Shown: positions 1 to 10,416 of the stretch, piece after piece
How the letters are laid out: the number at the start of each line of letters is the position of its first letter
How positions within the stretch are numbered: the stretch's first letter is position 1
NCBI GenBank assembly: GCA_016713085.1
Contig: JADJPV010000002.1
Location: 806,001-870,000 of the forward strand
Direction of reading: 5' to 3'
DNA: 64,000 nucleotides
From: Chitinophagaceae bacterium
Lineage (GTDB): Bacteria > Bacteroidota > Bacteroidia > Chitinophagales > Chitinophagaceae
Made by a program: the position numbers and the translations under genes
The notes under the pieces: model-generated
What the model was told of the DNA's origin: nothing
Seen by the model: the letters and a program-made list of their open reading frames with translations, nothing else
Databases searched by the model: none

Positions 1-1556
1 ACGGTTCCTGTATTGATGGCGATATTGTTTTTAAAGAAGGTAAGTGTCATTTGTTCTTTAAAACTGAAGGAGAAGGCGCAGGAATTAAAATTGCTGTATC
101 AGATAAATTAACAGAAGGTTATGTGTTGCAGGATAAATATGTGCAGCAAACCAAAGACCAGGTAGAAGGTGCCGGTGTATTTAAACTGAATAATGGCGAA
201 GGCTATATTTTGATGTACGATGTGTATACCAAAGGAAAGTATCAGTTCACCAAAACAAAAGACCTTAAAACATTTACGGTTATTGACCAGGATGTAACTA
301 TGAATTTCCATCCACGTCATGGCACAGTGATACCGGTTACATCTGCAGAAGCAGAAAGACTGATTAAGAAATGGGGCAGTGTGGAGGATGCAATCAGTTC
401 GGCTTCATCAAAGCAAATAAAAAAGATCAATACTAAAGTTGATACGGTGAATAAAACTGTTTATCTCTCCGTAAAGCCCGGTACAAAGCTGAATGCGTTC
501 AATCCTTCGTTCATAATTTTTCCGGGTGTGCAGGTAAAGCCAAACGCCGTGCAGGATTTCAGCAAAGGAGGAGTTAAGTATGCTGTTAGAATAGCGGGCC
601 AAAAAACACAGGCATGGAAAGTAGTTGCACAGGAAAATCATAACCCGGTGTTGGAAGGTTTTATGCCGATCCTGATATTTTGTATTCAGAAAAACAAAGA
701 AGTACTATATCTATCCAACCAGTGATGGGTTTAATAACTGGTCGGGTACATATTTCAAAACATTTTCTTCAGCTGATTTGGTAAGCTGGAAAGATGAAGG
801 AATTATTCTTGACCTGAATAAAGATGTTAGCTGGGCAAAACGCAATGCATGGGCGCCTTGTATCATCGAAAAAAAGATCGACGGACAATACAAATACTTT
901 TACTATTTCACTGCTGCACAAAAATTGGAGTGGCTTTTGCTGATGATCCGGCTGGTCCGTTTGTTGATATGGGCAAAGCATTGATCGATCAAAAACCTGC
1001 AGGCATAAAAGGTGGCCAGGAAATTGATCCCGAAGTATTCACCGATCCGCAAACAGGAAAAAGTTATTTGTATTGGGGTAACGGCTATATGGCTGTTGCT
1101 GAATTGAAAGATGATATGATTTCGCTGAAGCAGGAAACGCAAAAAATAATTACACCAACTGATAAAACATTCCGTGAGGGCACAACGGTATTCTATCGCA
1201 ATGGTCAGTATTATTTTATGTGGAGCGAAGATGATACAAGAAGCGAAAACTATCGTGTACGTTACGGCACATCTTCATCACCTATTGGCCCAATCAGTAT
1301 TCCTGCAAATAATTTAGTGATAGCAAAAGATACTGCAGGAGGAATTTATGGAACCGGACATAATTCTATTCTGCAGATCCCCGGTAAAGATGAATGGTAT
1401 ATTGTTTATCACCGTTTCAATTATCCCAATGGTATTAACATGGGCAGGGCAGCAGGTTATAACCGTGAAGTATGTATTGATAAATTAGAATTCAATGCAG
1501 ATGGAAGTATTAAGAGGGTTCTGCCAACTCACAAAGGCATTGCGCCGTTAAAATAA
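1..1556 (+). CDS. Two-module glycoside hydrolase family 43 protein, 5' end outside the window, two frame breaks
   Basis: The frame is open at base 3, so the start lies upstream. The first part (to about base 350) looks like the end of a five-bladed GH43 propeller. A linker follows, then a second, complete-looking GH43 module from about base 640. Three candidate acidic catalytic sites are visible in it: ADPDI near base 665, EIDPEVF near 1020 and REGTTVF near 1175. GH43 enzymes hydrolyse arabinan, xylan or related side chains; the substrate cannot be told here. The frame breaks at T659-662 and A920-924, each repaired by adding one base, which restores GFYADPDI and AAQKIGVAF. I read these as sequence errors rather than decay. 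Two GH43-like genes and a DUF2264 gene in a row suggest the end of a polysaccharide-utilisation locus. Confidence 0.8.
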
Positions 1557-1587
1557 TTGCAGTAACAGTTGTTCAAACAAATACTGT

Positions 1588-2586
1588 ATGAAAAATAGTC
1601 TTCTTCTTATCGTGTTGATTGCGTGCTGCAATGTTGCTGTGCTTTCTCAAAACCGGGAACAACGCTTACGTGAAAATATTCCGCTGGATTCTATTCGTCT
1701 CAGTGATCCTTTTATTTTAGCCGATAAGAAAACTTCCATGTACTACATGACCGGCACAGGCGGAATGCTATGGAAAAGTAAGGATCTTGAAAAATGGACA
1801 GGTCCTTACAGAGTTGCACAAACCGATAGCACTTCATGGATGGGACCAAGACCGATGATCTGGGCCGCTGAACTGCATGCATATAAAAACAGGTATTACT
1901 ATTTCGCCACTTTTACCAACAGGGATGTAAAAATTGATTCTGTTAAAGGAAATGTGATTGAGCGAAGAGCCTGTCACGTATTGGTAAGTGATCAACCGGA
2001 AGGACCTTATATACCAATGAAAGATCTGGTTTACCTTCCTGCAAACAAACCAACGCTGGATGCTACATTATGGATCGACAAAGATAAAAAACCGTACATG
2101 GTATATTGCTGGGAATGGCTGCAAAACTGGAATGGTACAGTAGAAAAAATTGAGTTGAAGCCAGATTTAAGTGGAACCATTGGCGAAGGAAAAATTTTAT
2201 TCCGTGCCAGTGAGTCACCATGGAGTAAGGAAAAAGATGAACAGGGAAATGATAAACCAAACAAAGTAACAGATGGGCCATTTCTTTTTACCACACAAAC
2301 AGGTAAGCTTGGTATGTTATGGACCAGCTGGATTTATGATGTGTACACACAGGGTGTGGCCTATTCTGAAAGTGGAACACTTGACGGACTCTGGATACAT
2401 GAGGCAGCACCAATCACGCCTCCCAATTTTGGTCATGGTATGATGTTTAGAACATTTGAAGGGAAATTACTGATGGCCATGCACAGCCATAAAAATGTAA
2501 ATGGCAGATACGTCCGCATTCCACGTTTGTTTGAAGTGGATGACAGTGGCGATAAAATTATTTTAGGTAAACCATACAGTAAATAA
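1588..2586 (+). CDS. Secreted glycoside hydrolase family 43 protein
   Basis: 332 residues with a signal peptide ending near residue 20 (AVLSQ). Blade motifs typical of GH43 are present: LSDPFIL (about residue 37), WAAELH (about 92), LDATLWID (about 155) and VTDGPFLF (about 228). The last motif has Asp where many GH43 families have the acid Glu; TDGP is, as I recall, common in one Bacteroidota subgroup, so this is not taken as a defect. The likely role is exo-cleavage of a glycan side chain in the periplasm or at the surface. It starts 31 bases after the preceding GH43 gene and is probably co-transcribed with it. The family is clear and the substrate is unknown. Confidence 0.85.
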   Translation: MKNSLLLIVLIACCNVAVLSQNREQRLRENIPLDSIRLSDPFILADKKTSMYYMTGTGGMLWKSKDLEKWTGPYRVAQTDSTSWMGPRPMIWAAELHAYKNRYYYFATFTNRDVKIDSVKGNVIERRACHVLVSDQPEGPYIPMKDLVYLPANKPTLDATLWIDKDKKPYMVYCWEWLQNWNGTVEKIELKPDLSGTIGEGKILFRASESPWSKEKDEQGNDKPNKVTDGPFLFTTQTGKLGMLWTSWIYDVYTQGVAYSESGTLDGLWIHEAAPITPPNFGHGMMFRTFEGKLLMAMHSHKNVNGRYVRIPRLFEVDDSGDKIILGKPYSK

Positions 2587-2660
2587 CAAAATGCAGTATG
2601 AAGTACCTGCTTATTCACTTACTGTAATAAGAATTAAACGAGTTCTATAATAAAAATCAT

Positions 2661-4709
2661 ATGAAATATAAAGTATCGATTGCTGCCGGGTTATTTTTTT
2701 GTTTGCTGAATGTTTCAGTAAATGCACAAAAAAGTAATGTGCATTCTCCCGCATTTTCTACAGTAGCAAATGGAAAAATTGTTTTTAAAATTGCCAAACC
2801 TGATTTTAAACTCAGCCCACATACCGGTATGACGAGGCAGCATTGGAAAGATGCAGCTCAATATTTACTGGAAGGCGCATTCAGTTATATTCATAGCCTG
2901 GATGATCCTATGAAGTTTCCCAAGCAACCGGGAAAAAGTTATCCCAGAATGGAAAGCCAGGTGCCAACAGAAAAACTGGAAGGAGTGTGCCGCACATTAT
3001 TTATGGCAGCACCATTGCTGAAAGAAAATCCATCGCTTGAAATCAATCATATTAAGGTAGCTGATTACTATCTCCACCAGATCAAAAACCTGATTGATTC
3101 ATCAAGCCCCAGTTTTATAAAACACCGGGCACCGAATGGAGGGCCAAGTCAAAATTTAGTAGAGTTTGGTGCATTGTCTTTTTCATTATTTAATATTCCT
3201 GAAATACTTTGGGATCCGCTTACACAAAAAGAAAAAGATGCTTTAGCTGCAACCATGATCAGTTATGGCGACGGGCCAACAGTGCCTTCCAACTGGAAAT
3301 TCTTCAACATTTTTGTACTTAGTTTTTTTAAAGACAAAGGATATCCCATCAATGAAAAACTGCTGGAAGAATATCTGCAAAAATCACTGGATCATTACAG
3401 GGGTGATGGCTGGTATAACGATAATCCTGCTTTTGATTATTACAGCATGTGGGCCTTTCAAATGTATGGTGAAATGTGGAGTGAAGTATTTGGAAAAAAA
3501 TATTATCCGCAATACGCAGCAAAGTTTCAGGCAAATTTCAGCGAGGTTAAAAATAGTTATCCTTATATGTTTAGCCGCAATGGTGAAATGATCATGTGGG
3601 GCAGAAGTATGACCTATCGGTTTGGTTCCGTCATTCCTTTTCCATTAATGGGTTATGAAAAAGATGCAGCGGTTAATTACGGATGGATGAGAAGAATATC
3701 ATCGGGTGTAATGCTGCAGTTTTTGAAAAATCCGGAATTTATAAAAGAAGAAGTACCCACACTTGGTTTTTACGGTGCCTTTGAACCGGCAGTACAGAGT
3801 TACAGTTGCAGGGGCAGTGCATTCTGGATGGGCAAAGCATTTTTGGGTTTGTTTGTTCCTGCTGATAATGCTTTCTGGACTGCTGTTGAAAATGAAGGTC
3901 CCTGGAAAAAAGAATTTGAAAAAAATAAAGTGTATAATAAATATTTGCCGGGTCCGCAAATGCTGGTAACTGATTATCCCAATATCGGTGCATCCGAACT
4001 GCGTGCCTGGTGTAAAGTAAAATCAATTGGTGCAGGTGAGCCTTTCCGCAGCAGTGAAAACTATAACCGCTTATCTTATAACAGTGCATTTCCCTGGCAG
4101 GCCGACAGCAGCAATGGAACCGTTGCTATGGCTTATGTTATAAAAAATAAGAAAAATGAATGGGAGCCTTTGCGTTTGTATGATTTCAAAAAATTTGAAG
4201 ACGAGGCTTTTTACAGAGATGCGGTGCTGGAAACAAACCTGGACATAAAACTGAATTTAATTGATATTCCACTGCCTAATGGCATTTTACGGATCGATAA
4301 AATTACTGCTGATGCAGCAACAGAAGTAAGACTCGGTCATTATGCATTGCCCAATGTAAAAGGGTTTATTAAAGAGCAGAAAAAGAAAGTGAATGGATAT
4401 GATGTGCGTATCATTGATAACGGAATTTACCAGCTTGCCATGGTTTCTATTGCCGGTTGGAAAAATATGGAAGTGCTTCCTGCAAAAGGATTACATCCTG
4501 TGAGCAATGAAAGCAAGGTGATTGATGCAGTTGATGCAGGCATAGCTTCTTCAAAAGTTTATATCACACTCATGTTATGGAAAAAATCGGGTGAGCAATG
4601 GAGCAATAAGGAATTATTTCCCTTCAGTAAAATCAGTATGTTAGAAAATAACAAACTGGTGGAAGTGCAAATGATGGATCATACAAAACGGTCATTCAAT
4701 CTGCAATAA
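2661..4709 (+). CDS. DUF2264 domain-containing secreted protein
   Basis: 682 residues with a clear signal peptide (residues 1-22, ending VNAQ). The body matches my memory of DUF2264, an all-alpha barrel-like fold often encoded beside glycoside hydrolases and thought to act on uronic-acid or rhamnose-containing glycans. Seen: an N-terminal helical part with ESQVPTEKLEGVCRT, GGPSQNLVEFGALSFS, WKFFNIFVLSFFKDKG and GDGWYNDNPAFDYYSMW, followed by a beta-rich C-terminal half. The length suits the family. The frame is intact, unlike the GH43 gene upstream. It is the last gene of the run, closed by the terminator just downstream. No catalytic function is claimed. Confidence 0.8.
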   Translation: MKYKVSIAAGLFFCLLNVSVNAQKSNVHSPAFSTVANGKIVFKIAKPDFKLSPHTGMTRQHWKDAAQYLLEGAFSYIHSLDDPMKFPKQPGKSYPRMESQVPTEKLEGVCRTLFMAAPLLKENPSLEINHIKVADYYLHQIKNLIDSSSPSFIKHRAPNGGPSQNLVEFGALSFSLFNIPEILWDPLTQKEKDALAATMISYGDGPTVPSNWKFFNIFVLSFFKDKGYPINEKLLEEYLQKSLDHYRGDGWYNDNPAFDYYSMWAFQMYGEMWSEVFGKKYYPQYAAKFQANFSEVKNSYPYMFSRNGEMIMWGRSMTYRFGSVIPFPLMGYEKDAAVNYGWMRRISSGVMLQFLKNPEFIKEEVPTLGFYGAFEPAVQSYSCRGSAFWMGKAFLGLFVPADNAFWTAVENEGPWKKEFEKNKVYNKYLPGPQMLVTDYPNIGASELRAWCKVKSIGAGEPFRSSENYNRLSYNSAFPWQADSSNGTVAMAYVIKNKKNEWEPLRLYDFKKFEDEAFYRDAVLETNLDIKLNLIDIPLPNGILRIDKITADAATEVRLGHYALPNVKGFIKEQKKKVNGYDVRIIDNGIYQLAMVSIAGWKNMEVLPAKGLHPVSNESKVIDAVDAGIASSKVYITLMLWKKSGEQWSNKELFPFSKISMLENNKLVEVQMMDHTKRSFNLQ

Positions 4710-4753
4710 AAGATGGTTTGAACGCAGGCAGACGCTATGAAGGCTATAAATGT

Positions 4754-4785
4754 AAAAAGGCAATTCATTTTGAATTGCCTTTTTT
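4754..4785. terminator. Bidirectional intrinsic terminator
   Basis: A 14-base arm (4754-4767) pairs with 4771-4785 around a three-base loop, with A-runs on one side and T-runs on the other, so it can work on both strands. It separates the plus-strand DUF2264 gene from the minus-strand tRNA-Leu. Confidence 0.85.
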
Positions 4786-4786
4786 G

Positions 4787-4870
4787 TGCCCAAGACTGGA
4801 TTCGAACCAGCACATCCTTGCGAACGCTGCGACCTGAACACAGTGCGTCTACCAATTTCGCCACTTGGGC
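4787..4870 (-). tRNA. tRNA-Leu (anticodon CAG)
   Basis: The minus strand folds as a class II tRNA. The acceptor GCCCAAG pairs with CTTGGGC, the anticodon stem CTGTG/CGCAG holds the loop TTCAGGT, there is a long variable arm, and the T arm has GGTTCGAATCC. The anticodon reads CAG (leucine). The CCA end is not encoded. 84 bases, normal for tRNA-Leu. Confidence 0.95.
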
Positions 4871-4915
4871 AGCTTTTTCCTCCTTAAAGGGATTCAGGGC
4901 TGCAAATATAAGGGA

Positions 4916-5722
4916 CTATGCAGAAACATTAAAATCTCTTAATGCATCATTTAAACTTGTTTTTAAATCGGTGCTAGCTTTGCGCTGACCGATGATCAAT
5001 GCACAGCCAACACCAAACTCTCCCGCAGGGAATTTTTTGGTATAAGAACCGGGAATCACCACACTGCGGGCAGGAACACGGCCTTTCATTTCAAAGGGGA
5101 TTGGTCCGCGTACATCAATGATCTTGGTCGATTGGGTTAAAACAACATTTGCTCCTAAAACTGCTTCTTTCTCTACAATTACACCTTCCACCACAATACA
5201 ACGGCTGCCGATAAAACAACCATCTTCAATAATTACCGGGCTTGCCTGTAAAGGTTCCAATACACCGCCAATGCCAACACCACCGCTTAAATGAACGCCT
5301 TTGCCAATCTGTGCACAACTTCCAAGAGTTGCCCATGTATCAACCATAGTGCCTTCATCAACATATGCACCAATGTTTACATAGCTTGGCATCAGTACAA
5401 CATTCTTAGCCAGGTAAGCACCATATCTTGCCACTGCATGCGGAACTGCACGTACACCGAGTTCTTTATAATTCTTTTTCAACAGCATTTTGTCGTAAAA
5501 CTCAAATGGGGCAACATCCCATGTCTGCATTTGCTGAATACCAAACTACATGAGGATGGCCTGCTTTACCCACTCATTTACTTCCCATCCATGTTCAGTG
5601 GGAGCGGCAGTACGTAAACGTCCTTTATCCACTTCTTCAATCACTGCTCTTACTGCTTCTGAATATTTGTTTTCTTTCAACAGGTCACGGTTTGCCCATG
5701 CCTCGAGGATCAGTTCTTTCAT
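4916..5722 (-). CDS. dapD: 2,3,4,5-tetrahydropyridine-2,6-dicarboxylate N-succinyltransferase, with an in-frame amber codon
   Basis: Makes N-succinyl-L-2-amino-6-oxopimelate in lysine/meso-diaminopimelate synthesis. The start ATG is at 5722-5720, and 268 codons agree with DapD length. Residues from about 110 on form the left-handed beta-helix of hexapeptide repeats (GAYVDEGTMVDTWATLGSCA, HLSGGVGIGGVLEP, GCFIGSRCIVVEG). The frame is continuous except for a TAG at 5548-5546, after AILM and before FGIQQMQTW. By homology a Trp codon (TGG) would fit, so one G-to-A change explains it. DapD is normally essential for the cell wall, so a real null is unlikely. TAG ends other genes in this window, so recoding is not supported. 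Confidence 0.9.
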
Positions 5723-5854
5723 CTTGTATCAATTTTGCTGCGAAATTAACAGTTAACGGGGAAAGTATTCATGACAGGAAGATGTTTCTGTTGTAACTAC
5801 TATCATTCTCTCTTTCCTTCTCCAATTTTGCCGGCTTATATTTGCAGCTATGAA

Positions 5855-5922
5855 ATATCCATAAAAATTATCCATCCCCAGCCAGAATGGCAAAGTCGGG
5901 AAGGGATAATTTTTGTGGATAT
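5855..5922. repeat. Near-perfect 18-19 bp inverted repeat with a 30-base loop
   Basis: The arms at 5855-5873 and 5904-5922 match with one mismatch. The loop contains a second short GC-rich pairing (CCCC against GGGA). It lies between the divergent dapD and glycosyltransferase starts, about 35 bases before the latter. It has no T-tract in a position that would make it a simple terminator. It could be a miniature mobile element or a cis-acting RNA structure; nothing in the window decides between them. Confidence 0.7.
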
Positions 5923-5955
5923 ACTATGTGGCAGAAAAGCAATAAAAATAATCAC

Positions 5956-7109
5956 ATGAATATTGGGTTTGATGCAAAACGGGCTTATCATAATCAAACA
6001 GGGCTGGGGCACTATAGCCGCACACTGATCCGTTCACTGGCTGCAAATTTTCAGCAGCATCAGTATTTTTTATTCAATCCCAAACCATCCACTCTTTTTT
6101 CTTTGATGATTTGCCGAATGTGAAAGAAATATTGCCGCAATCTTTTCTTTCACAAAAATTATCATCTGCCTGGAGAAGTAACTGGGTGAAAAAAGATCTG
6201 CAAAAATGTAAGATTGATCTGTATCATGGTCTGAGTCATGAAATACCAAACGGCATTCAGCAAACAGGCATTAAATCAGTTGTAACCATGCATGATTTAA
6301 TTCATGAACGTTATCCTGAACAATACAAAACGATTGACCGAAAAATTTATGCAAAGAAGTTTCGCTATGCCTGTGAGCATGCTGATAAAATCATTGCAAT
6401 CAGCAATCAAACCAAACAGGATATTATTGAATTCTATCAAATACCGGCTGAGAAGATCAGCATCTGTTACCAGAGTTGTAATCCTGCTTTTGGTTTGGAA
6501 GTTTCAGCAGATGTAAAACAACGCATCAAACAGCATTACAATCTTCCCGACCGTTACTTTTTATATGTTGGTTCAGTCATTGAACGGAAGAACCTGCTGA
6601 ATATCTGCAAAGCCATGCTGCTGATGGGTGAAGAAATGAATATTCCGTTGGTTGTAATTGGCAATGGAAAAGAATACAAACAGAAAGTAAAAGATTATAT
6701 CCACTTAAATGGATTAAGCAACCAGGTTATTTTTCTGTCAGATCAGCCAACTGCAAAATTTTCACCAACATTCCAATCGGCTGTTGATTTTCCGGCTATT
6801 TATCAGCAGGCAATTGCTATGATCTATCCATCCATATTTGAAGGCTTTGGTATTCCTGTACTGGAAGCTTTGTGGAGCCGTATCCCGGTTATTACTTCTA
6901 ATGTTTCCTGTTTGCCTGAAGCGGGAGGGGATGGGGCTTTTTATGTTGATCCAACCATACCGGAAGAAATTGAAGAACAGATGAATTTGATATTATCTGA
7001 TCAGTCATTTGTGCAGCAACAGGTGGAAAAAGGCTGGCAACATGCACAGAAGTTTACCAATGCCAACACAGCTGCTGAAGTGATGAAAGTCTATCAACGG
7101 TTGATGTAA
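5956..7109 (+). CDS. GT4-family glycosyltransferase, one frame break
   Basis: Transfers a sugar from a nucleotide donor to an acceptor, probably in surface-glycan synthesis. The start is the ATG at 5956 (MNIGFDAKRA), not the longer upstream reading. The GT-B fold is seen as the N-terminal GLGHYSRTL, then VTMHDLIHERYPE, AISNQTKQDII, the donor-domain YVGSVIERKNL and the conserved FEGFGIPVLEAL with PEAGGDGAFYVDP near the C terminus. The frame breaks in the T-run 6095-6100; one extra T joins the halves as FFDDLPNVKEI. A TAnnTTTG box lies at 5837-5844, before the inverted repeat. The full length, about 384 residues, is normal for the family. Confidence 0.85.
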
Positions 7110-7144
7110 TTCATTTCAAATGAAGCCTTTCATTTTCCCTTTCT

Positions 7145-7152
7145 TATTTTTG
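7145..7152 (+). promoter_or_regulatory. Bacteroidota -7 box for the CCA-adding enzyme gene
   Basis: TATTTTTG matches TAnnTTTG and lies five bases before the ATG at 7158, so the transcript would have a very short leader. No good -33 element was seen. Confidence 0.5.
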
Positions 7153-7157
7153 CAGAC

Positions 7158-8579
7158 ATGATGATCGATTGTTCAGATAAGGAGTTAGAGTTACTGCAGA
7201 TTATTGGCAGCTGTGCACAGAAATTAAATGTGCCCTGTTATCTTGTTGGCGGATTTGTGAGAGATAAATTATTACAGCGTGGATGTAAGGATCTTGATTT
7301 TGTTTGTGTGGGCGATGGTATTGCACTGGCGCATGAAGTGGCCAAGCAATTTAAACCTCAGCCACCGGTATCTTATTTCAAAAATTTTGGTACAGCAAAT
7401 ATTAAGCACAATGAATTTGAAATAGAATTTGTTGGCGCAAGAAAGGAAAGTTATGCTTCACATGCACGTAAGCCTTAAGTGGAGCCAGATACACTGGAAG
7501 ATGATCAGAAACGCAGGGACTTTACCATTAATGTACTTGCCATCAGTTTAAACAAAAATGATTTCGGGCAGCTGATTGATCCGTTTCATGGTGTGGAAGA
7601 TTTAAAACTGAAAATCATCCGTACTCCGTTAGAACCCGGAACAACATTCAGCGATGATCCGTTACGGATGATGCGTGCAATCCGTTTTGCATCGCAGTTA
7701 GGCTTTACAATTTTTCCTGAAACATGGCTGGGTATTATTGAGAATGCGGAACGGATTCATATCATTTCAAAAGAACGCATTGCAGATGAACTCAATAAAA
7801 TTGTACTGAGTGAAAAACCTTCAGTTGGCTTTGAACTGTTATATAAAAGTGGTTTGCTGAAATTATTTTTTCCGCAGATGGTTGATCTTGCCGGTGCAGA
7901 ATATATTGATGGCAAAGGGCACAAGGATAATTTTTATCATACACTGCAGGTGCTTGATAATATTTCTGTCAATACAAATGATCTGTGGTTACGCTGGGCA
8001 GCTATTCTGCATGATATTGCAAAGCCGGCCACCAAACGTTTTGAACAGGGGCATGGCTGGACCTTTCACGGACATGAAGTTGTTGGAGGAAGAATGGTAC
8101 CTAAAATTTTTGCACAGCTGAAACTTCCTGCCAATGAAAAAATGAAATTTGTACGGAAGATGGTGGAACTCCATTTGCGTCCCATCAGCTTAACCAAAGA
8201 AAATATTACCGACAGTGCCATCCGTCGTTTATTGTTTGATGCAGGTGAAGATTTTGATGCACTGATGACCCTGTGCAATGCAGACATCACCTCAAAGAAT
8301 CAGCAGAAAGTACAGCGCTACCTGCAAAATTTCGAAATGGTTCGGCAGCGTTGTAAAGAAGTGGAAGAAAAAGATCATCTGCGCAACTGGCAGCCGCCAA
8401 TTACGGGTGAAATTATTATGCAGACATTCAATGTCCCGCCGTCTAAGATTGTGGGTATTCTCAAAGATGCCATTAAGGATGCCATCCTCGATGGTGATAT
8501 AGAGAATAATTATGAATCCGCCTATTCTTTTATGCTGCAAAAAGCAAAAGAAGTAAATCTTGTTCCTGTGAATGAATAA
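7158..8579 (+). CDS. cca: CCA tRNA nucleotidyltransferase with HD domain, in-frame ochre codon
   Basis: Adds or repairs the 3' CCA of tRNAs; none of the tRNA genes here encodes CCA, so the enzyme should be needed. Nucleotidyltransferase motif: LVGGFVRDKLL followed by DLDFVCVGDG (residues 29-55). The neck is RRDFTINVLAIS and DDPLRMMRAIRFA. The HD phosphohydrolase-like domain has WAAILHDIAKPATK near residue 280. The reading frame is the same on both sides of a TAA at 7476-7478, between ARKP and VEPDTLEDDQ, exactly where the family has an aliphatic residue; TTA to TAA is one change. An alternative GTG at 7479 would give a protein without the active site. I treat the stop as an error or a very recent mutation. 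Full length 473 codons. Confidence 0.9.
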
Positions 8580-8689
8580 AACTATTTTTGTAAATGAAAT
8601 ATGAATGAATAGAAATGGACTTTTGTATTCATTTTCAAACCAGCCTGCTGCTGGCAGGTTTTCAAATTAAGTAATTTTCAAATTGATTT

Positions 8690-9280
8690 ATGGCTGTATT
8701 ACGTTTCAGGGCTTATTGGGAAGAGGATGATGCTGTTTACCGTGACATTGCAATCAAGCATGTGCAGAACTTCAGGGATCTGCATGAAATTATATTAAAG
8801 GCCTATGAGTTTGACAGTAAACACAAGGCAACTTTTCACCGCAGTAATGATCACTGGCAGAAGGGCCGTGAAATTACACTGGAGAAATATGAAAAAGAGT
8901 ACAAGGCTGAGCCATTGCTGATGGAGGAAACAACGGTTGGCAGTGAAATCAGGGAGCCGAATCAGAAATTTGTTTATATCTACGATTTTAATAAAAACTG
9001 GACATTCTTTGTGGAACTGATTAATGTGAGCAAAGAAATGAATCCAAAACTCACTTACCCGGCTGTTGTTCGGACAGAAGGGATTGCACCAAGTCAGTAT
9101 GGAACAAAAGGATTGGTGGGCGATAAACTTGCAGAAATGGAAGAGAAATATGATCTCAGCTCTGCTGCGGAAGGTTTTGGAGTAGAAGGTGAAGAAGATG
9201 CCAATAGTGTAAATGATGATGAAGCCGCACAGGGAGATGAAGAAGAAACAGGCTTCAGTGCAACGGATGAATTAGTATAA
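8690..9280 (+). CDS. Plasmid pRiA4b ORF-3-like protein
   Basis: 196 residues, intact. Residues 1-120 match the pRiA4b ORF-3 family (MAVLRFRAYWEEDDAVYRDI, FHRSNDHWQKG, FVYIYDFNKNWTFFVEL), a small alpha/beta domain of unknown function that is often carried by IS-like and plasmid elements but is also chromosomal in Bacteroidota. The last 45 residues are very acidic (EGEEDANS, DDEAAQGDEEET), like a flexible tail. It sits 53 bases before miaA on the same strand. No catalytic residues are known to me. Confidence 0.8.
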   Translation: MAVLRFRAYWEEDDAVYRDIAIKHVQNFRDLHEIILKAYEFDSKHKATFHRSNDHWQKGREITLEKYEKEYKAEPLLMEETTVGSEIREPNQKFVYIYDFNKNWTFFVELINVSKEMNPKLTYPAVVRTEGIAPSQYGTKGLVGDKLAEMEEKYDLSSAAEGFGVEGEEDANSVNDDEAAQGDEEETGFSATDELV

Positions 9281-9333
9281 CATTTGTTATTAATAAACTG
9301 TTTGCTGGGTTCTCTACAAACCCATCATACCAC

Positions 9334-10251
9334 ATGAAAAAAACTGTTCTCTTAATTGCAGGGCCAACGGCTGTTGGCAAAACCGCACTGACTATTCAAC
9401 TGGCAAAGCAATTCCATACAGAAATTATTTCAGCCGATTCCTGTCAATGTTATAAAGAAATTACAATTGGTGTTGCCAAACCTTCAGCTGAAGAATTGCA
9501 GGAAGTAAAGCATCATTTTATTAACTCACATTCTATTCATGAAAATCTGAATGCTGCTTCATTTGAAGAGTATGCATTAGAAGCAGCGGCTGAAATTTTT
9601 CAACAGCATGATATTGCCGTAATGGTTGGCGGTACAGGTTTATACATCAAAGCCTTTTGCGAAGGCATGGATGAAATTCCTGCAGTTGATGAAACAATCA
9701 GAAAACAATTGCAGAACAATTATCAGCAACAGGGAATAGAATGGTTACAGGAACAAGTTCAAACGAATGATCCATTATTTGCAAAGGAAGGTGAAATGCA
9801 AAACCCTCAACGGATGCTGCGGGCACTGGAAGTTGTGTTATCAACCGGGCAATCAATTCTTCAGTACCGGAAAGGGGAGAAGCGGAAAAGAAATTTCAAC
9901 ATCATTAAAATTGGACTGGATTTGCCGAGAGAAGAATTGTATCAACGCATCAATCACCGGGTAGATATCATGATGGAGCATGGTTTATTGGATGAAGCAA
10001 AATCAGTGTATCCGTTGCGTCATCTCAATGCTTTGCAAACAGTAGGCTACAGGGAGTTGTTTGATTTCTTTGCTGGAAACAGTACCCTTAAACAGGCAAT
10101 TGATAAGATCAAACAAAATTCCCGTCATTATGCAAAAAGGCAGCTAACCTGGTTTAAACGGGATGAAGAAATGAAATGGTTTCATCCTTCAAATACATCT
10201 CAAATACAGGATTATATTTTACAGCAGTTCCACGCTGAACTTCAAAACTAA
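9334..10251 (+). CDS. miaA: tRNA dimethylallyltransferase
   Basis: Transfers a dimethylallyl group to N6 of A37 in tRNAs reading UNN codons, the step before MiaB (encoded at about 58.3-59.7 kb). 305 residues, normal length and intact. P-loop GPTAVGKTAL at residues 9-18, then SADSCQCYKEITIGVAKPS (the DSxQ and AKP motifs), VGGTGLYIKAFCEG, and the C-terminal LQTVGYRELFDFF and KQNSRHYAKRQLTWFKR. Membership is certain. Confidence 0.97.
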   Translation: MKKTVLLIAGPTAVGKTALTIQLAKQFHTEIISADSCQCYKEITIGVAKPSAEELQEVKHHFINSHSIHENLNAASFEEYALEAAAEIFQQHDIAVMVGGTGLYIKAFCEGMDEIPAVDETIRKQLQNNYQQQGIEWLQEQVQTNDPLFAKEGEMQNPQRMLRALEVVLSTGQSILQYRKGEKRKRNFNIIKIGLDLPREELYQRINHRVDIMMEHGLLDEAKSVYPLRHLNALQTVGYRELFDFFAGNSTLKQAIDKIKQNSRHYAKRQLTWFKRDEEMKWFHPSNTSQIQDYILQQFHAELQN

Positions 10252-10311
10252 AGGGGAATATAACCTCGGCACAAAACTTGTTAGAGTTGGCGGGATTCCG
10301 TTCGTGATAAA

Positions 10312-10333
10312 GTTCTCATTTCAGGACGAGAAC
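10312..10333. other. Short hairpin between miaA and the next gene
   Basis: GTTCTC (10312-10317) pairs with GAGAAC (10328-10333). It sits in a 165-base gap that also has GCACAA and TTGTGC far apart in inverse order. No T-tract follows, so terminator function is doubtful. Confidence 0.35.
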
Positions 10334-10416
10334 ATATACCAGCCTGTTGTGCAAATAATTACGGACAAAATTCTGTATCTTATATGTGAAGATTGATGAA
10401 TTTCTAAACCCTTTCT

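Noticed and set aside
8690..9280. pRiA4b ORF-3-like gene as evidence of an integrated plasmid
   Set aside because: The family is common in chromosomes, the base composition is like its neighbours, and there are no other plasmid genes or attachment sites.
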